Source of the DNA: Vicinamibacterales bacterium
Lineage (GTDB): Bacteria; Acidobacteriota; Vicinamibacteria; Vicinamibacterales; UBA2999
Length of the DNA stretch: 64,000 bases
Direction: 5' to 3'
Assembly (NCBI GenBank): GCA_041394705.1
Contig: JAWKHS010000006.1
Coordinates: 62,001-126,000 of the forward strand
Positions 44,401 through 51,699 of this stretch are shown here, piece by piece. Positions within the stretch are counted from its first letter, which is position 1. Every line of letters begins with the position of its first letter. The translations under genes and the position numbers were made by a program. Below the pieces are notes generated by a model. That model did not search any database, was not told where the DNA came from, and saw only the letters and a list, made by a program, of their open reading frames with translations.

Positions 44401-44726
44401 CCTGCGCTCTCCTCGACGGACGGCACGTCCACGAAGACGGCCCCGCCCTCGACCTTCACCGGAAACGTCCGCAGGCCGGTGGCCGTGACGGCGCCGTCCG
44501 CGGCGCCGGTGCGGATGTCGAACAGCGCGCGGTGCGCCGGGCACTCGATCCAGCCCTGCACCACGCAGCCTTCCGCGAGCGACGCGCCCATGTGCGGGCA
44601 GGTGTCGCTCGTGGCGTACACGCCGTCGTCCAGCGCGTAGAGTGCCACACGCCGGCCGCCGCAGCTCGTGCCCAGAACGCCCCGGCCGTCGAGGTCCGAT
44701 CGCGCGGCGGCGCGGTGCCAGGGCAT
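44397..44726 (-). CDS. Rieske [2Fe-2S] ferredoxin
   Basis: 109 residues forming one Rieske domain, with both cluster boxes: CPHMGASLAEG and CPAHRALFD (C-x-H ... C-x2-H). Such ferredoxins pass electrons to ring-hydroxylating dioxygenases or nitrite reductase (NirD-like). None of the homogentisate enzymes needs one, so its place between hpd (gap 26 bp) and hmgA (4-bp overlap) is unexpected. It may keep the Fe(II) dioxygenases reduced, or serve an oxygenase encoded elsewhere. Confidence 0.9.
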   Translation of the reverse strand: MPWHRAAARSDLDGRGVLGTSCGGRRVALYALDDGVYATSDTCPHMGASLAEGCVVQGWIECPAHRALFDIRTGAADGAVTATGLRTFPVKVEGGAVFVDVPSVEESAG

Positions 44727-44752
44727 CGTGGGAACTCCGGCGACGCGCGGCG

Positions 44753-45868
44753 TCAGGCGCCGGCGCCCTTCAGCACGCCGCGCCTGATCTGGTCCTCTTC
44801 GATCGACTCGAAGAGCGCCTTGAAGTTGCCTTCTCCGAACCCGTCGTCGCCCTTGCGCTGGATGAACTCGAAGAAGATCGGCCCGATCACGGTCTTGCTG
44901 AAGCGCTGCAGCAGCACCTTGGTGAACCCGCCTTCCACCACGCCCTCGCCGTCGATCAGGATGCCGTCCCGTTCGAGGCGGGCCAGGTCCTCGCCGTGCT
45001 TGGGCAGGCGCTGGTCGACGCGCTGGTAGTAGATCGCGTTGGGCGCGGGCATGAACTCGACGCCCCGCGCCTGCAGGGACTCGATGGACTCGTAGAGGTC
45101 GACGGCGCCGAGCGCGACGTGCTGGATGCCCTCCCCCTTGTACTGGACGAGGTACTCGGCAATCTGCCCGTGCTCGCCGGCGTCCTCGTTGATGGGGATG
45201 CGGATCTTGCCGTCCGGGCTGGTCATCGCGCGCGAATGCAGGCCCGTCAGCCGGCCCGCGATGTCGAAGTAGCGGATCTGCCGGAAGTTGAAGATGCGCT
45301 CGTAGAAGCCGGCCCACTCGTCGAGGCGGCCCTTGTGGACGTTGTGGGTGAGGTGGTCGATGTACCAGAGGCCCATCCCCTTCGGTGCCGGGTCCGCCGG
45401 GCCGATCCAGTCGAAGTCCACGTCGTAGATGGAGCCCTTCGCGCCGTAGCGGTCCACGAGGTAGATGTGCAGACCGCCGATGCCCTCGATGGTCGGAATC
45501 CGCAGCTCGCCCGGGCCCGCCGCGCGCTCCACGGGCTTCGCGCCCAGGCTGAGGGCGCGGTCGAAGGCGTACTGCGCGTCCACCACGCGAAACGCCATGG
45601 CCGGCGCCGACGGGCCGTGCGCCTCGGCGAACCGCGCCGCGAAGGACCCGGGCTCGGCATTCAGGATCAGGTTGATGCCGCCCTGGCGGTACAGGGTGAC
45701 GTGCTTGGTCCGGTGCTTCGCCACCGCCGTGAAGCCGAGCTGCGTGAACAGGCGATCCAGCTCGGCCGGTTGCGGATGACAGAACTCGACGAACTCGAAG
45801 CCGTCGGTCCCCATCGGGTTCTGGTCGCTGATGACCGGCGGCGGCGCGTCGTGCGGATACGGACCCAT
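44753..45868 (-). CDS. hpd: 4-Hydroxyphenylpyruvate dioxygenase
   Basis: 371 residues, two VOC-type domains. It converts 4-hydroxyphenylpyruvate to homogentisate with Fe(II) and O2. The C-terminal catalytic half carries the iron ligands: His in YIDHLTHNV, His in GIQHVALGA and Glu in PIFFEFIQRKGDDGFGEGNF, and the C-terminal helix that closes the site. ATG 45868 has AGGAGA upstream; the gene follows an unknown protein by 16 bp. Confidence 0.96.
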   Translation of the reverse strand: MGPYPHDAPPPVISDQNPMGTDGFEFVEFCHPQPAELDRLFTQLGFTAVAKHRTKHVTLYRQGGINLILNAEPGSFAARFAEAHGPSAPAMAFRVVDAQYAFDRALSLGAKPVERAAGPGELRIPTIEGIGGLHIYLVDRYGAKGSIYDVDFDWIGPADPAPKGMGLWYIDHLTHNVHKGRLDEWAGFYERIFNFRQIRYFDIAGRLTGLHSRAMTSPDGKIRIPINEDAGEHGQIAEYLVQYKGEGIQHVALGAVDLYESIESLQARGVEFMPAPNAIYYQRVDQRLPKHGEDLARLERDGILIDGEGVVEGGFTKVLLQRFSKTVIGPIFFEFIQRKGDDGFGEGNFKALFESIEEDQIRRGVLKGAGA

Positions 45869-45884
45869 CGTGGACTCTCCTGGA

Positions 45885-46766
45885 TTAGCGAACGGTGAGG
45901 GGCGCGAGCTCGTCCACGGGTTCGCGGAACGAGCAGGACCCGAAGCTGACGAGGCGGCGCGCGCGCAGCCGCCGCAACGCGGACACGGGGAAAGCGGCGG
46001 CGCCCCAGCCCACGGCATCGTCGCCGAAATGGAGGGTGGCGGCATCGGCGTCCACGAGCAGCGCCTCGGCGGCGTCCGGCGTGGCCCCACCGTCCAGCGC
46101 CGCGGCGGCCAGCAGGAGGTTCAGGTAGCCGTACATCCGCGCCGAGGCCGACGTGGGGTCGTAGGTGAGCCGGTAGGTGCCGCGCAGCGCGTGGTGCAGG
46201 CCCGCGGTGGCCTTCACCGGCACGTCGAGCCTGACCGCCTCGGCCAGGAACCCCGCCACCGCCGCGGGCGTCGGGAAGGCCTCGGCCGTGACGCCGCCGG
46301 TGCGGAGCTTGGCCGAGAGCCCCCGGGCCTTCACGCGCGCCAGCCAGCCCGCGGCCTCGGCGTCCGGGGCGATTTCGACATACACGGGCCCGACGGCAGC
46401 GCACCGTTCCGCCAGCCAGTCCACGCCGTCGAGTCCCTGCGGCTTCGCCTCCACGGCATCCACCACGGCCAGTCCCGCCGCGGCCTCGTTGAACGCGGAC
46501 AACGCGGCCAGATCGTCGTCGCTCCGATCCCGGACGATCGCGCTCACCGTCCACGGCGCGCCCCCCGGGGCGGCGCGCCGCGCGTCGAGCAGCTCCGCCA
46601 GCCGCGTCGCGGGCGTGACGAAGCGCCCCAGCATCCACGCCGACGGGCCGGCGAGAGCCGCGGCGTATTCGGCGGCGGCGTCCGGCATCGGCAGCGCCGC
46701 GGGCGGGAAGAGCCCGGCGTAATCCACGACGCCCTCCAGGAGGGCCGTCGCGCTGGCAGGGTGCAT
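45885..46766 (-). CDS. Conserved protein of unknown function, first gene of homogentisate operon
   Basis: 293 residues. The N-terminus LLEGVVDYAGLFPPAALPM is distinctive, and I recall similar proteins only as hypothetical. The middle has strand-helix alternation with VYVEIAPD, LSAKLRTGG and VPVKATAGLHH, which fits a TIM-barrel fold with a Lys on a strand. Operon position suggests a tyrosine-catabolism role. No maleylacetoacetate isomerase gene is seen here, so an isomerase function is possible but speculative. ATG 46766 is divergent from the LysR gene. Confidence 0.75.
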   Translation of the reverse strand: MHPASATALLEGVVDYAGLFPPAALPMPDAAAEYAAALAGPSAWMLGRFVTPATRLAELLDARRAAPGGAPWTVSAIVRDRSDDDLAALSAFNEAAAGLAVVDAVEAKPQGLDGVDWLAERCAAVGPVYVEIAPDAEAAGWLARVKARGLSAKLRTGGVTAEAFPTPAAVAGFLAEAVRLDVPVKATAGLHHALRGTYRLTYDPTSASARMYGYLNLLLAAAALDGGATPDAAEALLVDADAATLHFGDDAVGWGAAAFPVSALRRLRARRLVSFGSCSFREPVDELAPLTVR

Positions 46767-46836
46767 CGTCCTACTGTGGCAGCCGGGATTTGATATGTCC
46801 AATACGCGGGCGCCGGCGGATTGATAATCGCCGACT

Positions 46837-47730
46837 ATGAACGACCCCGCGCGGCTCGAGCTCCGCCACCTGCGCTACTTCCGGACCGTCGTGGACGAGC
46901 TGCACTTCGGACGAGCGGCCCTGCGGCTGCGCGTGACCCAGCCCACGCTCAGCGTGCAGGTGCGCCAGCTCGAAGCGCTCGTCGGCGCGCGCCTGTTCGA
47001 CCGCCACACGCGGCAGGTCGCGCTCACCGAGGCCGGACGGACGCTGGACGACGCGGCGCGCCGCATCCTCCGCGACGTGGAGACGGCGATGGAGGCCACG
47101 CGCCAGGCTCAGGCCGGCCGCGTCGGCGTGCTCCGGCTGGGCTTCGGTCCCACGCTGATGCTGTCCACGCTCGCGCACGTCGTGCGCACCTTCCGCCAGC
47201 GCCATCCCGGCGTGCGCCTGGATCTGCACGAACTGCCGACGGGCGACCAGCTGGCGGCGCTGCTGCGCGGGGACCTCGACGTCGGGTTCGTCCGCGGCGC
47301 CGACGCCGACCCCAGGCTCGCGGTGGAGCTCTTCGCCCGCGAGCCCCTGCTCATCGCCCTGCCGCGGGGGCACGACGCGGCCGGCGTCGCGCGGGTGCCG
47401 CTCTCGGCGCTCGCCGCCGATCCGTGGGTGCTCTTCCCTCGCGCCATCGCGCCGCTCCTCCACGAGCAGGTCGTGCGCCTCTGCCGGGAGGCCGGCTTCA
47501 CGCCGAACGTCGTGCAGGAGAGCCGCGAGGTGTACACGACGGTCGGCCTCGTCGGCGCGGGTGTCGGCGTGACGATCGTGCCCGAGACCGTGCAGCGGAT
47601 GTCGTGGCAGGGCGTGGTCTACAAGCCCATCCCGCGCGCCACGGTCCGCCTCGCGATGGTGCGCCCGAGCGGCGCCCCCACACCCGTCGTCGAGGCGTTC
47701 CTGGCGGTGGCGCGCAAGGGGAAGGGCTGA
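46837..47730 (+). CDS. LysR-family transcriptional regulator
   Basis: 297 residues. The winged helix at 5-65 reads LRHLRYFRTVVDELHFGRAA then LRVTQPTLSVQVRQLEALVG, the standard LysR pattern. The rest is the two-lobed effector domain of the CatR/BenM/AlsR subgroup. Such regulators respond to aromatic acids. It is divergent from the homogentisate operon with 70 bp between, so it very likely controls it. The intergenic TTGATATGTCCAATA has the partial symmetry of a LysR site. No clear ribosome site precedes ATG 46837. Confidence 0.92.
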   Translation: MNDPARLELRHLRYFRTVVDELHFGRAALRLRVTQPTLSVQVRQLEALVGARLFDRHTRQVALTEAGRTLDDAARRILRDVETAMEATRQAQAGRVGVLRLGFGPTLMLSTLAHVVRTFRQRHPGVRLDLHELPTGDQLAALLRGDLDVGFVRGADADPRLAVELFAREPLLIALPRGHDAAGVARVPLSALAADPWVLFPRAIAPLLHEQVVRLCREAGFTPNVVQESREVYTTVGLVGAGVGVTIVPETVQRMSWQGVVYKPIPRATVRLAMVRPSGAPTPVVEAFLAVARKGKG

Positions 47731-47735
47731 GGGCG

Positions 47736-48410
47736 CTAGCGTCCGGCGGCGCCGCGGGCCGCGAACACCCGCGTGTCGAACGGCGCGATGCCGGGCGGCA
47801 GATCGGCGGCGGGCTCCGGCGGCCCGTAGGTGGTCTGGAGCGGCACGACGCCCGCCCAGACGGGCCACGCGCTCTCGTCGCCGTCCAGGGGCGGGCCGGT
47901 GCGGATCTTGGCCGAGGCCTCGTCGACGGGAAGCGCCAGGACCGCCGTCGCCTTGAGCTCCTGCTCGGTCGGCGGACGCAGACCCGCCCAGCGGCCGGGC
48001 ACGATGTGGTCGGTGATCGCCGCCAGGGCGGCGAGCTTCTCCGCGGCGTCCTCGACGGGGCGCGCGCGGCCCAGCACCACCACGGAGCGGTAGTTCACGG
48101 AGTGGTTGAACCCGGAGCGGGCCAGCACCAGGCCGTCGACGAGCGTGACGGTCACGCAGATGTCGAGTCCCCCGCCGAGCGCACGGGCCATGCGGCTGGC
48201 CGACGATCCGTGCAGGTAGATCACGTCGCCGACACGCGCGTAGGCCGTCGGGATGGCGTAGGGCTGGCCGCCGGCGACGAACGCCACGTGGCAGACGAAG
48301 GCGTCGTCGAGGATGCCGTACACGACGGCCCTGTCGAAGACGCCGCGTGTGGGCTTGCGTCCCAGCCTGGTGCGATCGGTGACGGGGATGGGGGCGGCGT
48401 TCGAGTCCAT
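47736..48410 (-). CDS. PNPOx-like FMN-binding split-barrel protein
   Basis: 224 residues of the pyridoxamine 5'-phosphate oxidase-related family: LGRKPTRGVFDRAVVYGIL, YAIPTAYARVGDVIYLHGSS and GFNHSVNYRSVVVLGRARP. These proteins bind FMN; some reduce nitro or F420-like substrates, few are true PNP oxidases. It is divergent from the MocR regulator with 72 bp between, containing two operator-like repeats, so it is the likely target of that regulator. ATG 48410. Confidence 0.86.
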   Translation of the reverse strand: MDSNAAPIPVTDRTRLGRKPTRGVFDRAVVYGILDDAFVCHVAFVAGGQPYAIPTAYARVGDVIYLHGSSASRMARALGGGLDICVTVTLVDGLVLARSGFNHSVNYRSVVVLGRARPVEDAAEKLAALAAITDHIVPGRWAGLRPPTEQELKATAVLALPVDEASAKIRTGPPLDGDESAWPVWAGVVPLQTTYGPPEPAADLPPGIAPFDTRVFAARGAAGR

Positions 48411-48448
48411 GGCGCAACGGTAGACCGCAGCAGGACTGGTGAGAAGAG

Positions 48449-48480
48449 CCACTTTCGTTCTAAATTTGCAGACCACTTTC
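48449..48480. promoter_or_regulatory. Direct-repeat operator (CCACTTTC x2)
   Basis: CCACTTTC occurs at 48449-48456 and 48473-48480, 24 bp apart. Its complement, GAAAGTGG, followed by TCTG or CTCT on the minus strand, resembles the AAAGTGGW(T)CTA boxes I recall for PdxR of the MocR family. The repeats end 2 bp before the regulator ATG, so binding would block or guide its own transcription as well as that of the divergent flavoprotein. Confidence 0.7.
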
Positions 48481-48482
48481 AC

Positions 48483-49946
48483 ATGGACGTTCCGGTCGTC
48501 GTGAGCCGCCGCGCGGGCGCGTTCCTCGGGCGCCAGGTGTGCGACGGCCTCCGCCAGCAGATCCTGGCCGGCCGCCTCCAGGCGGGGGCCAGGCTCCCGT
48601 CGACGCGGGAACTGGCGCGGGCGCTGGGCGTCGCGCGAACGACGGTCGGCGCGGCCTACGACCAGTTGACGGCCGAGGGGTACATCGAGGCGCGGCCCGG
48701 GTCGGGCACCTTCGTGAGCGCGGCGCTGCCCGCCCGCCCCGTGCCGGCGAGGTCGGGGAGCCGGCCGCCGCGGCAGGCGGACTTCCCGATGTCCCGCTAT
48801 GCCGGCCGGCTGGCCGCGGCGGGGGGCGAGGCGGCGCCCCCGCAGCCGGGGCTCGCTCGATCCCTCGCGGCCGCCGACCCGTTCCCGTACGCGATCTGGC
48901 ACCGGGCCCTCCGCCGCCAGTTGCGCCGGGGCCGCACGGGCGGCGCGCCCACCGCGGATGCGACCGCCGGCCATCCCGAACTGCGGGCCGCCATCGCGGC
49001 CTATCTCGGACGGCGGCGCGCGGTGACGTGCGACCCGGACCGGATCGTCGTGGTCGGGGGATCGCAGCAGGCGCTCGACCTCTGCGCCCGCGTGCTGGTC
49101 GACGCCGGCAGCGCCGTCGCCGTGGAGGACCCCGGCTACGCCGACGCACGGCGTGTCTTCGCGGCAGCCGGCGCGCGCGTCTGCCCGGTGCCGGTGGACG
49201 CCGAGGGCCTCGTGGTGGCGGACATCCCGGCCGACGTGCGTGTCGCCCACGTCACCCCGTCGCACCAGTACCCGACCGGCGCGGTGCTGTCGCTGGCGCG
49301 CCGGCTGGAGCTGCTCGCCTGGGCACGCGAGGTCCGCGGCGTCGTCATCGAGGACGACTACGACAGCGAGTTCCGGTACGACGCGGCCCCGCTGCCGTCG
49401 CTGCAGGGGCTCCTGGCGCCGTCGCGCGTGGTCTACGTGGGCACCTTCTCCACCGCGATGTTCGCGGGCCTGCGACTGGGCTACCTCGTACCGCCCGACG
49501 AGCTCGTGGAGCCGATCCTGCGGGCGAAGTGGTACGCCAGCCGCCACACGCCCGATCTCGAGCAGGCGGCGCTGGCCGCGTTCATCCAGGAGGGCCACTT
49601 CGAGCGCCACCTGCGGCGCGCGCGCCGTCTCTACCGGCGCCGGCGGGACGCGCTCGTCGCGGCGCTGGATCGCGTCTTCGGCCGGGCGGCGGTCGTCTCG
49701 GGACAGGGCGCCGGCCTCCACCTCGTCGTGCGCTTCGCCGATCCGCGGGTCGCCCGGGCGGCCGAGGCAGAGGCGGACTGGATGTCGCCGACGCGGCCCT
49801 GCTATGCCGGACGCGCGGTGCCGCGGGAGTTCATCGTGCGGTTCTCGCGGATCGACGAGCGCGCCATCGACGCCGCGGTCAGGCGAATGGCCACTCGCCT
49901 GTCCCGAAGTCCCGGACGCGCGCCTGCAGGCGCGGGGTTCCCGTAG
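48483..49946 (+). CDS. MocR/PdxR-type regulator lacking the PLP lysine
   Basis: 487 residues: a GntR winged helix (residues about 10-80, RLPSTRELARALGVARTTVG) fused to a fold-type I aminotransferase domain. Substrate-pocket features are kept (VIEDDYDSEFRYD, LRLGYLVPP, IVRFSRI), but the usual FSK segment reads GTFSTAMFAGLRLGY: the Schiff-base Lys is Thr324. It therefore cannot form the normal internal aldimine, although it might bind PLP non-covalently. MocR proteins sense PLP or amino compounds and bind direct repeats like those at 48449-48480. It is divergent from a PNPOx-like gene. Confidence 0.9.
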   Translation: MDVPVVVSRRAGAFLGRQVCDGLRQQILAGRLQAGARLPSTRELARALGVARTTVGAAYDQLTAEGYIEARPGSGTFVSAALPARPVPARSGSRPPRQADFPMSRYAGRLAAAGGEAAPPQPGLARSLAAADPFPYAIWHRALRRQLRRGRTGGAPTADATAGHPELRAAIAAYLGRRRAVTCDPDRIVVVGGSQQALDLCARVLVDAGSAVAVEDPGYADARRVFAAAGARVCPVPVDAEGLVVADIPADVRVAHVTPSHQYPTGAVLSLARRLELLAWAREVRGVVIEDDYDSEFRYDAAPLPSLQGLLAPSRVVYVGTFSTAMFAGLRLGYLVPPDELVEPILRAKWYASRHTPDLEQAALAAFIQEGHFERHLRRARRLYRRRRDALVAALDRVFGRAAVVSGQGAGLHLVVRFADPRVARAAEAEADWMSPTRPCYAGRAVPREFIVRFSRIDERAIDAAVRRMATRLSRSPGRAPAGAGFP

Positions 49947-50074
49947 AATGGAGCGGTCTTGTCGATCGCGTCATTCCCCGCCGCCCCGCCGGGCTGCGCT
50001 CACACCGGGCGCGTGACGACCCCGCCACTCCCCGCCGGCGCCGGACACGGCCTGGCCCCGGTCCCAGGGGTCGC

Positions 50075-50812
50075 GTGATCGTGGGGACCCTCCTGCACGA
50101 ACTCACGACGGCGCAGTTCTACGTCAGGCTCGGCCAGATCATGGGCATCGATCTGCTGCTGTCCGGGGACAACGCCGTCGTCATCGCGCTGGCCAGCCGC
50201 ACGCTGCCCGAGGCGCAGCGGCGCGTCGCCGTCATCGGCGGGGCGTTCGGCGCCATCGCGCTCCGCGTGCTCTTCACCCTCGTGATCGTGTGGATCATGC
50301 AGGTGCCGTACTTGAAGCTGATCGGCGGCCTGCTCCTCCTCTACATCGCGGTCAAGCTCGTCCTGCCGGAGGGCGGCGGCGACGGCGAGAACATCGCCGC
50401 CGGCTCCACCGTGCGCGCGGCCATCCAGACGATCGTGCTCGCCGACGCCGTGATGTCGCTCGACAACGTCGTGGCCATCGCCGCCGCCGCGGGCGGATCG
50501 ACGGTCCTCATCGTGCTGGGCCTCCTCATCAGCATGCCGCTCATCATCTTCGGCAGCCAGCTGGTGCTGCGGCTCCTGGGCCGGTTCCCGGTCCTCGTGT
50601 TCCTGGGCGCGGGCCTGCTGGGATGGGTGGCCGGCGAGATCATCGTCGGCGATCCCGCCGTGCACACCCGGCTGCCGTTCGACGAACACACCCAGGCGCT
50701 GATCGCCAAGCCCGTGCTGGCGATCGCCGTGATGGCGGTCGGCGCGCTCCTGGCGCGTCGGGCCCGCCAGCGCGGCGAAGGCGTGGACCTCCTGGAAGGA
50801 CGGCCGTCGTGA
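50075..50812 (+). CDS. TerC-family membrane protein (YjbE type)
   Basis: 245 residues with seven membrane helices and the two conserved acidic motifs of TerC: LLLSGDNAVVIALASRTL and ADAVMSLDNVVAIAAAAGG. YjbE/TerC proteins are linked to metal (often Mn) export during protein secretion and to tellurite resistance. The start is GTG 50075 (another GTG at 50081). I looked for a yybP-ykoY riboswitch in the 128-bp leader and saw none. It overlaps the Usp gene by 4 bp. Confidence 0.88.
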   Translation: MIVGTLLHELTTAQFYVRLGQIMGIDLLLSGDNAVVIALASRTLPEAQRRVAVIGGAFGAIALRVLFTLVIVWIMQVPYLKLIGGLLLLYIAVKLVLPEGGGDGENIAAGSTVRAAIQTIVLADAVMSLDNVVAIAAAAGGSTVLIVLGLLISMPLIIFGSQLVLRLLGRFPVLVFLGAGLLGWVAGEIIVGDPAVHTRLPFDEHTQALIAKPVLAIAVMAVGALLARRARQRGEGVDLLEGRPS

Positions 50813-51237
50813 GCGCGCCCGCGCGAATCCTGGTGCCGGTGGACGGCTCCGACGCGTCGCTGCGCGCGGTGGACCACGCGATCGCGCTCGTCCGCCGCGG
50901 CCTGGCTCCGGGCGTGCACCTGCTGAACGTGCAGCCGCCCGTGCGCGGCGTGGGATCGTTCGTGTCGAAGGGCGACCTCGACACCTACCACCGCGACGAG
51001 GGCCTGAAGGCGCTCGCGCCCGCCGTCGAGCGCCTCGAGGCGGCCGGCATCGCCTTCGATCGCCACATCGCGGTGGGCGAGCCGGGACCGACGGTGGCGG
51101 GCTTCGTGACCAGCCTCGGCGCCGAGCACGTGGTGATGGGCACCCACGGCCGGCGCGCGGTGACGGAAATGTTCCTGGGCTCGGTGGCCCGGCACGTCAT
51201 CGGGCACTGCGCCGTGCCCGTCACGCTGCTCCGGTAG
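50809..51237 (+). CDS. Universal stress protein
   Basis: 142 residues, one UspA domain: ARILVPVDGSDASLRAVDHA at the start and the nucleotide-binding tail GTHGRRAVTEMFLGSVARHV then VPVTLLR, with the G-2x-G-9x-G-(S/T) pattern complete, so an ATP-binding type. GTG 50809 overlaps the TerC stop by 4 bp. It probably works with the TerC protein in metal or stress response. Confidence 0.9.
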   Translation: MSAPARILVPVDGSDASLRAVDHAIALVRRGLAPGVHLLNVQPPVRGVGSFVSKGDLDTYHRDEGLKALAPAVERLEAAGIAFDRHIAVGEPGPTVAGFVTSLGAEHVVMGTHGRRAVTEMFLGSVARHVIGHCAVPVTLLR

Positions 51238-51328
51238 CCGCGACGTCCGTCGCTCGCGGTCGTCCCATCCCTCCCGCCGGCACGGCCGCCGCCCGGGCGT
51301 CCCGGCGGGCGCCGACGTTCCGCGCGGC

Positions 51329-51357
51329 TTGACATAGATAAAGACATTACATATACA
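51329..51357 (+). promoter_or_regulatory. Canonical sigma-70 promoter, likely leaderless
   Basis: TTGACA (51329-51334), a 17-bp spacer and TATACA (51352-51357). The PadR ATG lies at 51364, 6 nt after the -10 box, so the transcript should begin at or within a base or two of the start codon. The AT-rich stretch (GACATAGATAAAGACATTAC) is unlike the rest of the window and probably also holds the PadR operator. Confidence 0.8.
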
Positions 51358-51363
51358 AGCCCG

Positions 51364-51696
51364 ATGCTTGCCTCCGAGGTTCGGAAGGGCAGCGCCGAGC
51401 TGCTGATCCTGGGCACGATCGAGGCGCGCGCCCGCCACGGGTACGACATCGCGCGCACGATCGAGGCCGGTTCGGGCGGCACCATGACGTTCAACACCGC
51501 GACGCTGTACCCCACGCTCCACCGGCTGGAACGCCGCGGCCTGATCGCGGGACGCTGGGTGGAGAAGCCAGGCGAGCGCCGCCGCCGCTTCTACCGGATC
51601 ACGCCGGCCGGCCGGGCCGTGCTCCGCGACCAGCGCCGCTCGTGGCGCGAGTTCGTCCGGACGCTGGCCCGCGTCGCCGGCATCCACGAGGCGTGA
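51364..51696 (+). CDS. PadR-family repressor
   Basis: 110 residues. PadR winged helix: GSAELLILGTIEARARHGYD then TLYPTLHRLERRGLIAGRW and the C-terminal dimerisation helix. In Acidobacteriota such PadR genes typically sit directly before MacB-type permeases and control them. ATG 51364 has no ribosome site, in keeping with a leaderless message. The permease gene starts 4 nt after the stop. Confidence 0.92.
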   Translation: MLASEVRKGSAELLILGTIEARARHGYDIARTIEAGSGGTMTFNTATLYPTLHRLERRGLIAGRWVEKPGERRRRFYRITPAGRAVLRDQRRSWREFVRTLARVAGIHEA

Positions 51697-51699
51697 CCA

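Noticed and set aside
49947..50074. Possible yybP-ykoY manganese riboswitch before the TerC gene
   Set aside because: The conserved GGGGAGUA-like core and paired helices were not found in the 128-bp leader.
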